The notes below the pieces were generated by a model. The model was not told the DNA's origin, did not search any database, and was given only the letters and a program-made list of their open reading frames with translations. From Ruminococcus sp. (GTDB lineage Bacteria; Bacillota; Clostridia; Oscillospirales; Ruminococcaceae): 64,000 nucleotides of DNA. Positions within the stretch are counted from its first letter, which is position 1. Every line of letters starts with the position of its first letter. Both the position numbers and the translations under genes were made by a program. Location: assembly GCA_017397925.1 (NCBI GenBank), contig JAFQHO010000003.1, forward strand, positions 20,276 to 84,275. The letters are read 5' to 3'. Positions 14,744 through 22,768 of the stretch are shown here, one piece after another.

Positions 14744-16232
14744 TATCTTAAAAAGGGCTGCTGCTTTTGTTTCAGCTGTCGCTGTTATTTGTGTAATATC
14801 GCCAATAAGGACTTTTGCTTCCGATACTCAGTCTGTATTGAACGACAAAGAATGGGTTGAATTCGTAGAAGAAAAAATCGAACAGGACAGCACTCCGGGA
14901 CTTTCTCTTTCAGTTGTAAACGGCTCGGAAATCGGTTACAAAAACTGGGGATATGACAAAATAGCTGATAAAACCCCTGTAACTGAAAATACAGCTTTCA
15001 GAATCGGTTCTCTTTCAAAATCTTTTACGGCACTGACTATATTCCTTTTACAGGAAGAAGACAAGCTATCCATTGAGGACAGCGTTTCAGACTATCTGTC
15101 CTGGTGGAACGTTACCTGGCAAGGCGAAAGCTATGATACAAAGATATGGCAGCTTCTCAATCATTGTTCAGGTATTCCCAACAGTACAATGATGAAATCG
15201 CCCATAGGTACTGATAATTCCCTTAAAGAGCAGAATGCACGCATTGCGGAAAATCTTGAACTTACATACGAACCCTCAACTTCGTTTGAATACTGCAACC
15301 TCGGATATGATATTCTTGCATATATCACAGAAACTGTCAGCGGAATTACCTTTGAGGAATACGTTGAACAGGAAATTCTCTCCCCTCTCGGTATGAACAA
15401 CAGCGGATATGATATACAAAAGGCACAGAGCTATAGGTGGTTTTTCGGACAATTGACAGAATATGCTGCTCCACCTTTCACAGCCTGTAACGGCAGCGGC
15501 GAACTTATTTCTACTGCTGAGGATATGACCTTATGGATGAATGCACAGCTTGGAAATGGAAATATTCCTGAAAAGTTAAAAAATGCAATTCTTGCTTCTC
15601 ACGAAATGCCTGAAAATCATAAGATAAAACAAGAGGGACAGACAATGAATTATTTCAACGGCTGGATGTGCTATGAGAACTTCGCACTGCACAGCGGCTC
15701 AAATCCTGATTTCAGCGCATATATAATCATCGACTATCAGCGTAATATAGGCATATTTACCGTTTCAAACGCAATGATGAATACAGCAGATTATGCTGCC
15801 AACTCTCTGTACTCTGTAATGAAGGGCGAAAATATTGACAGAGAACGGCTTAATATTCTTGATTTGATTAAAAGTATAGATGTGTTGTCAATCTGTATGA
15901 CAGCAGCAGGCATAATTGCGTCGATTATAACAATTTTTCTGCTAATAACACAGAAAAAAAGGCTTGCTAAAAAGAAGATTACATACAAAAAGGAAATTAA
16001 AAAGTTTTGTGTACGCCTTTCTATTCTTATTCCTGTTTTTTGTATAGCCTGTTTTCTCCCCACCTGTATTCTTTATCTTGCAGGATACGGTATAGCAAGC
16101 TATCAGATGCTTGCTATATGGCTGCCTTACTCTTTTATTATCGGCTGTATTGCTATTGACATTTTCTGGCTTCTGCTCATTATTTCAAGCGTTGAACGAT
16201 TCATCAGAGCCAAAAAATTACTTGATTTATAA
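14736..16232 (+). CDS. Secreted/membrane serine hydrolase, beta-lactamase (class C-like) family
   Basis: 498 residues. The signal peptide covers about residues 1-30, the serine hydrolase domain about 35-360, and three to four membrane helices the C-terminus (about 385-495). The active-site SxxK is S92-L-S-K95, and the Y-x-N motif is in EYCNLGYD. The QLLNHCSGIP segment is typical of penicillin-binding-protein-4*-like and AmpC-related esterases. The most likely role is a cell-wall peptide or peptidoglycan-associated hydrolase; antibiotic hydrolysis is not implied. Start ATG 14736 is chosen because GGAGGT lies 8 bases upstream; it overlaps the amidohydrolase end. It shares a bidirectional terminator with the convergent ABC operon. 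Confidence 0.85.
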   Translation: MPDILKRAAAFVSAVAVICVISPIRTFASDTQSVLNDKEWVEFVEEKIEQDSTPGLSLSVVNGSEIGYKNWGYDKIADKTPVTENTAFRIGSLSKSFTALTIFLLQEEDKLSIEDSVSDYLSWWNVTWQGESYDTKIWQLLNHCSGIPNSTMMKSPIGTDNSLKEQNARIAENLELTYEPSTSFEYCNLGYDILAYITETVSGITFEEYVEQEILSPLGMNNSGYDIQKAQSYRWFFGQLTEYAAPPFTACNGSGELISTAEDMTLWMNAQLGNGNIPEKLKNAILASHEMPENHKIKQEGQTMNYFNGWMCYENFALHSGSNPDFSAYIIIDYQRNIGIFTVSNAMMNTADYAANSLYSVMKGENIDRERLNILDLIKSIDVLSICMTAAGIIASIITIFLLITQKKRLAKKKITYKKEIKKFCVRLSILIPVFCIACFLPTCILYLAGYGIASYQMLAIWLPYSFIIGCIAIDIFWLLLIISSVERFIRAKKLLDL

Positions 16233-16239
16233 ACAAATC

Positions 16240-16272
16240 GAAAAAAGCTTGCTTTCACGGCAAGCTTTTTTC
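16240..16272. terminator. Bidirectional terminator
   Basis: GAAAAAAGCTTGC / GCAAGCTTTTTTC arms with a short loop give T-runs on both strands. It sits between the convergent serine hydrolase gene and the ABC permease gene. Confidence 0.9.
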
Positions 16273-16964
16273 TATTCCATCCCTCTTTTTTTAAATGCAA
16301 ATACAAACAGTACCACAGCAAACACAAAATTCACAACAGGTACCAAGATATTTTCTACCGTTACAGTAAAATTCCCGAGTTCATTTACGACATCACTCAA
16401 CTGTTGAGTATACGTCAAATTAGCTATTTTTTCTATTTTATCATTAAACATTGAAATCATCGGCAAAAAAGAAAATATCATCATTACGGGAACTGTAACC
16501 GATGTGGCTGACATCTGATTTTTACTGAAAATACCGATTACAGCGCCTATAAGCTCTGAAAGCATTATTCCTACAGCCATTATCAGCAGAAATACAGCGA
16601 GGTCTTTACCGCTGAATTTGCCGCATACAGCAAATACCGCCGTACCTGCCATACACATCAGCCAGACATAGCTGCTAACTCCGCAGAGATACTCAAAAGG
16701 CTTCACATTACTCATCATCAGCACACGGAGAGTATTTTTCTCTTTTTCCTCTGCTATAATGGACGAAATACATGTCAACGGCGCCATTCCCACAAACATA
16801 ACCGAAAACAGCTTCACGAAGAAATTTTCGGGCATACCCTCCATTTTTACCGCATTTTCCATAATTACAGCCATAAGGGGAAACATCACGAACTGTATCA
16901 ATACCGCCTTATTTTTTAACGTATCCTTTAACTGTTTCAGAAAAATCACAGAAATATTTCTCAT
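16272..16964 (-). CDS. ABC-2 type transporter permease
   Basis: 230 residues, six predicted membrane helices, N-terminal IFLKQLKDTLKNKAVL typical of ABC-2 permeases. The cytoplasmic motif SSIIAEEKEKNTLRVLMMSN is the hallmark segment between helices 2 and 3 in drug/lantibiotic exporters. It overlaps the ATPase gene by 4 bases (ATGA). With the ATPase, DUF3021 protein and LytTR regulator it forms a four-gene export module; the exported substrate is unknown. Confidence 0.88.
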   Translation of the reverse strand: MRNISVIFLKQLKDTLKNKAVLIQFVMFPLMAVIMENAVKMEGMPENFFVKLFSVMFVGMAPLTCISSIIAEEKEKNTLRVLMMSNVKPFEYLCGVSSYVWLMCMAGTAVFAVCGKFSGKDLAVFLLIMAVGIMLSELIGAVIGIFSKNQMSATSVTVPVMMIFSFLPMISMFNDKIEKIANLTYTQQLSDVVNELGNFTVTVENILVPVVNFVFAVVLFVFAFKKRGME

Positions 16965-17812
16965 TTTGCAAGTTCCTTTCCTGTAATCGTCATAAATACC
17001 GTTTCAAGCGTAGGCTCAGAAGTATGTATTGTTTCCGCTGTGCCGTCTTTCAACATTTTTGCCACAATTTCCGCAGATTTTTCATCATGAGAAATTTCCA
17101 TATCCTCGCCGCTTTTCAAGTGAATTTTCAGCATTTTCCTATGATTGTACCGCCTGCATATCTCCTGCGGATTGCCATATTCCACGATTTTCCCCTCATC
17201 AAGGAGAGCTATATTTTCGCATAGCTTTTCAGCCTCCGCCATATTGTGAGTTGTGAGGAAAATCGTTCTGCCTTTAGCTTTTTCTGCAAGAATAAGCCCT
17301 TGTATTTCTTCCGCTGTGGCAGGGTCAAGTCCGCTTGTAGGCTCGTCAAGGAATAATATATCGGGATTGTGGAGCAGTACTCTTGCCAAGCGCAAGCGGC
17401 TGCTCATTCCCTTTGAAAGTTCAGAAGCAGCTTTTTTTACTGAATTTCCGAGTCCAACAGCTTCAAGAACTTCGTAAATTCTGCTTTTGCCGATGCCGTA
17501 AATTCCAGCAAATACTTTCAGATTGTCAAAACAACTCAATCGCTCATACAAGCCGAAATCATCCATCATAATGCCGAATTGACGACATTCTCTGCCTGTA
17601 AGCTCACTGGAATTTATGCCGTTAACGAGAGCTTCTCCCCTCTCCCCTTTCAGCTGCCCTGTGAGAATTCTAATAAGCGTTGTCTTTCCTGCACCTGATG
17701 GACCTAAAAGTCCGAATATTTCGCCATTTTCAACGGAAAAACTGATACCGTCAAGGACTTTTTTCTCTCCGAAGGACTTACAGATTTCCTTGATTTCAAT
17801 TGCTTTTCCCAT
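16961..17812 (-). CDS. ABC transporter ATP-binding protein
   Basis: 283 residues from ATG 17812, preceded by GGTGAGG. Walker A is GPSGAGKTT (near residue 40), Walker B is ILFLDEPTSGLDPAT (near 150), and the H-loop is TTHNMAEAEKL. The signature is LSKGMSSRL instead of LSGGQ, a common variant in this exporter group. The C-terminal region (about 210-283) carries the usual extension ending PTLETVFMTITG. A GTG nine bases earlier is possible. The gene begins inside the end of the DUF3021 gene. Confidence 0.92.
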   Translation of the reverse strand: MGKAIEIKEICKSFGEKKVLDGISFSVENGEIFGLLGPSGAGKTTLIRILTGQLKGERGEALVNGINSSELTGRECRQFGIMMDDFGLYERLSCFDNLKVFAGIYGIGKSRIYEVLEAVGLGNSVKKAASELSKGMSSRLRLARVLLHNPDILFLDEPTSGLDPATAEEIQGLILAEKAKGRTIFLTTHNMAEAEKLCENIALLDEGKIVEYGNPQEICRRYNHRKMLKIHLKSGEDMEISHDEKSAEIVAKMLKDGTAETIHTSEPTLETVFMTITGKELAK

Positions 17813-18281
17813 TTTCCTCACCTTTAAATCGCTTCAAAGCCTCGTCAAGCTTTTTATTCTCCTGCTTTTCTGAATATGCGGTAATAATCGTGCTGACTGC
17901 GGAACTGATTGCAAAGCAGATAATGAACATAATCCACGGCAGAGCCATATTTGTCGGGATCCAGCCGAAAATCACAATAAACAGCGAAATTACGACAAAA
18001 ATGCTCACAAACACAAGACATATTCTCATTGGATTTTTCATTTTTTTAATGAAAATGTCCGTAGTGAATAGGGTTTCAATCAGCACCAGTATAAACACTG
18101 CAAGGAGAAATTGCATAGCCGTTTTTACTCCTAATGCTCCATTTCCAAATCTGAAAATAGTTGACATTTCTTTTGCAGCGTCGCCAAAAATCAACGTAAA
18201 AATGTTAAGAATCAAAGTTGTAATTCCGTAAATTACAAAAACTTTTTGTAAAAGTTTTAAAATAGTAGGCCTGTTTTCCAT
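17796..18281 (-). CDS. DUF3021 family membrane protein
   Basis: 161 residues, four predicted membrane helices, ending in a charged tail. Proteins of the DUF3021 type are almost always encoded directly after a LytTR regulator, as here, and are thought to hold or signal to it at the membrane. The start codon directly follows the LytTR stop codon (TAA then ATG), and the end overlaps the ATPase start by 17 bases, so the operon is tightly coupled. Confidence 0.82.
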   Translation of the reverse strand: MENRPTILKLLQKVFVIYGITTLILNIFTLIFGDAAKEMSTIFRFGNGALGVKTAMQFLLAVFILVLIETLFTTDIFIKKMKNPMRICLVFVSIFVVISLFIVIFGWIPTNMALPWIMFIICFAISSAVSTIITAYSEKQENKKLDEALKRFKGEENGKSN

Positions 18282-18722
18282 TTATTTTACCCCCAGTCTG
18301 CGTTTCAGTTCGTCGGCATATTGCCTTGAAGCTATGATTTGTTCGCCGTTTTCCAGTGTTATCCTTATTTTGCGGTTTATCTCCGATTTCAGTGAACGTA
18401 TATATTTCAGCTGTACAAGACAGGATTTACTAACCCGGAAAAATCCGCAGTGACACAGCTGTTCCTCAATTTCATAGAGCCGTTGTTTCAGTTCATAGCA
18501 GTCGTCAGCCGTATATATAAATGTCTTCCTGTCCACAGATTCAATGTATATAATGCTGTTAACATCTACAATAAATGCTTCATCACCTTTTACTGCGGCA
18601 ATCTGTCTGTCGAATATCCGCAGAGTGCCGATTATTTTCTCCAATTCAGGAGTGATGCTTCTGGTATTGATTATAATTTCCGTATCCGAAAATTTCTCAT
18701 CGGTATTGATAATTATTTTCAC
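18282..18722 (-). CDS. LytTR-family DNA-binding regulator
   Basis: 146 residues, with no receiver domain. The C-terminal about 100 residues form a LytTR DNA-binding domain: IYIESVDRKTFIYTADDCYE, FFRVSKSCLVQLKYIRSLK and the closing IASRQYADELKRRL. The start is GTG at 18722, preceded by GAGGTG. As in similar LytTR-DUF3021-ABC modules, it probably controls its own operon in response to a membrane signal passed by the DUF3021 partner. Confidence 0.9.
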   Translation of the reverse strand: MKIIINTDEKFSDTEIIINTRSITPELEKIIGTLRIFDRQIAAVKGDEAFIVDVNSIIYIESVDRKTFIYTADDCYELKQRLYEIEEQLCHCGFFRVSKSCLVQLKYIRSLKSEINRKIRITLENGEQIIASRQYADELKRRLGVK

Positions 18723-18742
18723 GTTATCACCTCTTTGACCTC

Positions 18743-18771
18743 ATTTTACCACAATACTCCGTTTTTTTCAA
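18743..18771 (-). promoter_or_regulatory. Promoter for the LytTR/ABC operon
   Basis: On the minus strand TTGAAA (18766-18771), 17-base spacer, TAAAAT (18743-18748), about 20 bases before the GTG start. Confidence 0.7.
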
Positions 18772-18812
18772 TAGCCTGTGACATAACTTGCCCATTTAAG
18801 TTACTGAAATGC

Positions 18813-18843
18813 CAAAAAACCTCCCGACAAATCATCGGGAGGC
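18813..18843 (-). terminator. Terminator after the ECF S component
   Basis: On the minus strand CCTCCCGA / TCGGGAGG arms (18820-18843) are followed by a T-run (TTTTTT at 18814-18819). Confidence 0.88.
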
Positions 18844-18862
18844 ATATGTTGTATTGTATTAA

Positions 18863-19501
18863 TTATACTGCCGCAGCAGTTTCAGATTTTTTCTTTTTAT
18901 CGGGAACGCTGATAAGCTTAGCCTGACAAAGAGCAAAGCCAACAGCACCTGCCACAATAGTAGCAGCAACCATTTCAAGTATAGCATTAATGCTTATTGC
19001 ACTGATAATATATGCAATAGCTGATTTACCCTGCATATATGTATCAACAAACTCCTGATTATTACCGAAAAGGATTACAAGAGCACTCATAAAGAAAATC
19101 GTATTCATAAGAGCAGTTAAAAATCCTGTAATAAAGCAGGAAGGCTTCGGATGTGTGGTACGTGCCATAAATCTGAAGAAGCAGCCTGCAAGAAATCCTT
19201 CAAGAACTCTTGGAATAAAACGCTGTAAGAAAGTAAGCACAGGGCTTATCTGGAGAGTGAAAACTCCCATTCCGCTTGTTCCGAGAATACCGAAGCACTG
19301 GAGAAAACTGCATACACCCCAAACAGCTCCTATGACAGCACCGCCTACAGGGCCAAGAGCAATTGCAGCAATAGCGACGGGAATTACCGTCATTGATATT
19401 GACAAAGGACCAATTGGAATGTTGAAGTAAGTTAACACTACAACAAGCGCTGTAAGAAGTCCCAGCAATACCAGTTTCTTGGTATCGAGTTTTTTGTTCA
19501 T
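18863..19501 (-). CDS. ECF transporter S component (vitamin uptake, substrate unknown)
   Basis: 212 residues, about six hydrophobic segments. The opening KKLVLLGLLTALVVVLTYF followed by IPIGPLSISMTVIPVAIAAI is typical of substrate-capture (S) components of group II energy-coupling factor transporters, which share one ATPase/T-component module encoded elsewhere. Glycine-rich PVGGAVIGAVWG and the Arg-Pro-rich FIPRVLEG match the family. The vitamin (pantothenate, folate, riboflavin and so on) cannot be assigned from sequence alone. It is a single-gene unit with its own promoter, a leader hairpin that reaches the ribosome site, and a terminator. Confidence 0.8.
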   Translation of the reverse strand: MNKKLDTKKLVLLGLLTALVVVLTYFNIPIGPLSISMTVIPVAIAAIALGPVGGAVIGAVWGVCSFLQCFGILGTSGMGVFTLQISPVLTFLQRFIPRVLEGFLAGCFFRFMARTTHPKPSCFITGFLTALMNTIFFMSALVILFGNNQEFVDTYMQGKSAIAYIISAISINAILEMVAATIVAGAVGFALCQAKLISVPDKKKKSETAAAV

Positions 19502-19511
19502 ATTAATTTTT

Positions 19512-19555
19512 CCTCCTTGTTATTATTCCTCTTGTGAGGATACAATACAACAAGG
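19512..19555 (-). promoter_or_regulatory. Leader hairpin touching the ribosome site of the ECF S component
   Basis: In the minus-strand transcript CCTTGTT (19549-19555) can pair with AACAAGG (19515-19521), with an inner CCTC/GAGG stem. The 3' arm overlaps the AAGGAGG ribosome site (19512-19518). It could hide the site, but it does not match a riboswitch class I recognise. Confidence 0.45.
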
Positions 19556-19557
19556 TT

Positions 19558-19586
19558 ATAATAGCACATTTTCCGCAATATGTCAA
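19558..19586 (-). promoter_or_regulatory. Promoter for the ECF S component
   Basis: On the minus strand TTGACA (19581-19586), 17-base spacer, TATTAT (19558-19563). Confidence 0.85.
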
Positions 19587-19770
19587 GAGGTAACAAGAAA
19601 TTTTATATTTATTCAGACATATTACTAATTAACTGAAAATTAATATACAGTTACACAAATCATAACATTCTCCCTCTTGAAATATGTTAAAATAATATAA
19701 TAGGATTATTGTGTAAATTTTAGGGGTGTTGTTATTTTTATCAAGTTTCCGAAAAGGGGGAGTTGGCTTG

Positions 19771-20928
19771 ATGAACAGCAATGTAACAGAAAAAAATATC
19801 ATTGATGTTATCGAAGAATTCGACTACTCAACTCAGAACGAAAAATATAATGAAAGCTTTCGTGAATGGAGAAGGCGCAAGGATAACATATATTCATTCA
19901 ATTTCAAAAAAGACCAGCGTGAACGCGTTTATATCGACGGCAGAGGCTTTGTTGAGAAATCCTGTGTCAATGCTGAAAAAAAGGTACTCTCAGCTATATT
20001 CCACACTATAGGCTATGCTACGCTTATGTGGATTGTCTTTGAAGACGTACTTTCAAAGCTTATAATTTATTTGCTGGAATTCATCGGTATAAACATCCAC
20101 ACAAGCTTTATGACAAGGGCAATAAATGGAGGATGTCACGAGGTTGCTGTAATACTTATTGTGATAAATACAATAAAAATCGCCTTACCGATGATATATC
20201 TCCACTTCAAATTCAGAATGCCCAAGAAAATAGCATTAATGAGCAGTATGAACAATCCTTCTGCTCTTGTGGGTGCAATTTCAGCTGCGTTTATTTTAAG
20301 CGTTGTAACTACGCTGCCTTCAGCTTTTTCCAACGAAACCCGTGAGGTTATATCATTTTTCGGCTCAGAAAATATGGATGTTTCAATATGGAATCAAGGC
20401 GAATTCATAGCTTTCACAATATTTGATGTACTGATTATACCGATTATTTCGCAGATTTTCTACTGTGGTGCCGCATTTACTGCACTCCGTCAATTCGGCG
20501 ACGTATTCGCAATGCTTGTTACATCCTTTACAGCAGCTGTCCTTACTCAGGATTTCCGCTATATGCCTGCGGTTTTCATTATAACTCTTGTAGGTTGCTG
20601 CGGAATGCTGACAAGCGGCTCTGTTTTTACAGCGATTGCAGTTAATATCATATTCAAGATGTATCAGATGACAATTGTGCTTATTGAAACAGACACATCA
20701 GACAATATGCCGCTTATCCGAAATTTCTTTATGTCGGCAATTGTAATTGCAGGCTTTATAGGTCTTGTTTATTTCCGTATACATACAAAAAAGCATCCTC
20801 TGAGACTGGCTCGATACAACGGGGAAATGTCCTTTATTCAGCGTATTTACCAGGCTACAAAGACATTTCCATTTTCCACTGTAGCAATACTCTGCATTTT
20901 ATGTGCAATTATGGGGGCATTGATATAA
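19771..20928 (+). CDS. Multi-pass membrane protein, CPBP-like but without the usual catalytic residues
   Basis: 385 residues from ATG 19771, supported by GGGGGAG 8 bases upstream. An about 80-residue hydrophilic N-terminal region is followed by about eight membrane helices. The segment SQIFYCGAAFTALRQFGDVF aligns by eye with the EExxxR helix of CPBP (Abi/CAAX) intramembrane proteases, but the Glu-Glu pair is replaced by Ser-Gln, so it is probably not a protease. The assignment to that superfamily is tentative. The stop overlaps the tadA start by one base, so the two are co-translated. Confidence 0.6.
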   Translation: MNSNVTEKNIIDVIEEFDYSTQNEKYNESFREWRRRKDNIYSFNFKKDQRERVYIDGRGFVEKSCVNAEKKVLSAIFHTIGYATLMWIVFEDVLSKLIIYLLEFIGINIHTSFMTRAINGGCHEVAVILIVINTIKIALPMIYLHFKFRMPKKIALMSSMNNPSALVGAISAAFILSVVTTLPSAFSNETREVISFFGSENMDVSIWNQGEFIAFTIFDVLIIPIISQIFYCGAAFTALRQFGDVFAMLVTSFTAAVLTQDFRYMPAVFIITLVGCCGMLTSGSVFTAIAVNIIFKMYQMTIVLIETDTSDNMPLIRNFFMSAIVIAGFIGLVYFRIHTKKHPLRLARYNGEMSFIQRIYQATKTFPFSTVAILCILCAIMGALI

Positions 20929-21389
20929 TGGATTATATGAAACGTGCTTTAGAGCTTGCACAGGAGGCTTTTGACGAAGGCGAAGTCCCCGTCGGAGCAG
21001 TTGTGGTGAAGAAATCCACAGGAGAAATCATCGGCGAGGGGCGTAATCGCCGCGAAAAAGACAAAAACGCCCTTGCTCACGCTGAGCTGTTCGCTATTGA
21101 TGAAGCCTGCAAAAAGCTTGGCGGCTGGCGGCTTCCCGACTGTGCAATATATGTAACTCTTGAACCCTGCCCTATGTGCTGCGGAGCGATAATCAACTCC
21201 CGCATAGATGATGTATATTTCGGAGCGTATGATTACAAAAGCGGTTCTGCTGAATCCGTACAGAAGATGTTCAGCCTGCCCTATAATCACAAACCCAATG
21301 TATATGGCGGGATTTCCGAGTGCGAATGTTCCGGAAAGCTTACAGAATTTTTCAAATACCTTCGTCAGAAAAGAAAAAACAACGGCTGA
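20928..21389 (+). CDS. tadA: tRNA adenosine(34) deaminase TadA
   Basis: 153 residues. It converts A34 to inosine in the tRNA-Arg(ACG) anticodon. The zinc site is complete: H51-A52-E53 with Glu53 as the proton shuttle, and P80-C81-P82-M83-C84. The N-terminal MKRALELAQEAFDEGEVPVG is standard. The TAATG overlap with the membrane protein gene means the start is 20928. It ends in a strong bidirectional terminator. Confidence 0.96.
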   Translation: MDYMKRALELAQEAFDEGEVPVGAVVVKKSTGEIIGEGRNRREKDKNALAHAELFAIDEACKKLGGWRLPDCAIYVTLEPCPMCCGAIINSRIDDVYFGAYDYKSGSAESVQKMFSLPYNHKPNVYGGISECECSGKLTEFFKYLRQKRKNNG

Positions 21390-21410
21390 TTTCTGCAATC
21401 AGCCGTTATT
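21381..21410. terminator. Bidirectional terminator after tadA
   Basis: AACGGCTGAT / ATCAGCCGTT arms around the tadA stop codon; ATTTTATTT follows on the plus strand and GTTTTTTC on the minus strand. It also ends the polA operon coming from the other side. Confidence 0.88.
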
Positions 21411-21623
21411 TTATTTCAACATATTTGAATTTGCAATTATTCGTACAGCTTCTTCTGTAAGCTGTTTCAGCTTTTTGATATTTCTGGTGCTTTTTTCATA
21501 TATTATCTCATCGGACTTTATAATGCATATCTTAAAGCAGCCTTTTAGTTTAAATTCAGGATACCACCCTATGTCCAGCATATGTCCTGAATCGTATTCA
21601 ACTTGAAAGAACTCTGATTTCAT
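21411..21623 (-). CDS. Small protein of unknown function
   Basis: 70 residues from ATG 21623 (MKSEFFQVEYDSGHML). The protein has a beta-rich first half and a helical second half (NIKKLKQLTEEAVRIIA). It overlaps the end of the upstream gene by 26 bases, so it may be translationally coupled. No family recognised. It is the last gene of the long minus-strand run that starts at polA. An upstream start at 21650 is possible but less likely. Confidence 0.5.
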   Translation of the reverse strand: MKSEFFQVEYDSGHMLDIGWYPEFKLKGCFKICIIKSDEIIYEKSTRNIKKLKQLTEEAVRIIANSNMLK

Positions 21624-22026
21624 AGTCTGTTTCACCCGACGAGAAATCAACGGCTATTTGTTTATTTAAATCAATTAACGTAAAATCCTTGTTGGGATTC
21701 AGCTCTATCAGTTCTCTTGAAAAATCATTATATGAAATAACCTTAATTTTGCACCACAACGGCACTCCATCCGTAAGTACAGCCAAATTATCGGATAATT
21801 CCAAGGATTCAAATACCGTATTCAGCCATTGGCAATAAACATCATTATTGAGTTTTTGCGCTTTTCTGTAAGCAACAGGAGCGTCATACTGAAATATTTC
21901 TCTTACTTTTGCAAGAATTTCTTCGTCCTCAAAAAAGGAGATAAAATCAAAGGAAGAAAAATCCTTAATTCTGATTTTCGCGCTGTTCTGCATCTTTTTC
22001 AGTTCATACAATTTTCTGTTTTCCAT
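21598..22026 (-). CDS. Protein of unknown function
   Basis: 142 residues, soluble, acidic, with mixed helices and strands (EEILAKVREIFQ, then YCQWLNTVFESLEL). No signal peptide and no catalytic motif are seen. It starts 8 bases after the lipoprotein stop and overlaps the following small gene. The small paired overlapping genes downstream of a lipoprotein resemble accessory or immunity-type cassettes, but nothing in the sequence proves this. Confidence 0.6.
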   Translation of the reverse strand: MENRKLYELKKMQNSAKIRIKDFSSFDFISFFEDEEILAKVREIFQYDAPVAYRKAQKLNNDVYCQWLNTVFESLELSDNLAVLTDGVPLWCKIKVISYNDFSRELIELNPNKDFTLIDLNKQIAVDFSSGETDYEIRVLSS

Positions 22027-22034
22027 TAAATTTA

Positions 22035-22751
22035 CTATTTATTTTCCTCAACCTTGAAATAAACCTCGGGAGCTGCCCCTTCAATGTCATTCATAGTCAT
22101 TTTAAGAGTATCATATTCAATGGTGTAATCGTAAGACATAGCCTCATTATTTCCATTGATATAGGTAGAAAATAATTCGCCGAACATATCAACTTTACCG
22201 TCAATTGTCTCATAATCAAAACAATCAATCATATATATAGTGAACTTATCGCCCTTAACTTCACCTTCAAAATTAAATTTTTCAGGTGGAATGCCGAGCT
22301 GCTCAGCAAGAACATCAGTAGCAACTCCGCCAAGAATGTGATAATAACCGTCAAGGCTGTCGGGATTAGGCTCATCAAGACGCTCCATATCAATGAGAAC
22401 AGAAGTTACATCCTCCTGATAAGTTTCACTGTAAACGGTATTTGTTATATAAACCTTTTTGCCGTCATACTTCATCTGCTCCTTAGGAATAAGAGCGTTC
22501 ATTGTCTGGAATTCGCCATTTTCCGTAAAATGGGCGTTTTCAGAGAAGTCAATGATCAGGCTTACCTTGCGGTTTTCTCCAAATCTGTATCCGCTTAGTT
22601 CGTTCATCCAGGTACCGATAATTTCAGTATCAATGGGTGCTGTGCTTACTCTCGATGACGGTGCATCCGGATTATCCGATGTGCTGCCCTGACATGAACA
22701 AAGGCAGATAATGCACGAAAGTGCTGTAAGTGACGATAAAATTCTTTTCAT
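22035..22751 (-). CDS. Lipoprotein of unknown function
   Basis: 238 residues. The signal peptide MKRILSSLTALSCIICLCSC ends in the lipobox LCSC. The mature part begins with a Ser/Pro-rich spacer and IIGTWMNELSGYRFGE, a start often seen in small beta-barrel (lipocalin-like) lipoproteins of Clostridia; that fold is only inferred. It starts 17 bases after tsaD, so it is read from the polA-rimI-tsaD operon. Confidence 0.75.
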   Translation of the reverse strand: MKRILSSLTALSCIICLCSCQGSTSDNPDAPSSRVSTAPIDTEIIGTWMNELSGYRFGENRKVSLIIDFSENAHFTENGEFQTMNALIPKEQMKYDGKKVYITNTVYSETYQEDVTSVLIDMERLDEPNPDSLDGYYHILGGVATDVLAEQLGIPPEKFNFEGEVKGDKFTIYMIDCFDYETIDGKVDMFGELFSTYINGNNEAMSYDYTIEYDTLKMTMNDIEGAAPEVYFKVEENK

Positions 22752-22768
22752 TTCAATTCTCCTATAAG

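Noticed and set aside
14736-16232. Antibiotic-resistance beta-lactamase
   Set aside because: The SxxK and YxN motifs place it in the class C-like superfamily, but the C-terminal membrane helices and overall layout fit wall-related esterases/peptidases; resistance is not supported.
16272-18722. Lantibiotic biosynthesis cluster around the ABC exporter
   Set aside because: Only LytTR, DUF3021, ATPase and permease are present; no precursor peptide or modification genes were found.
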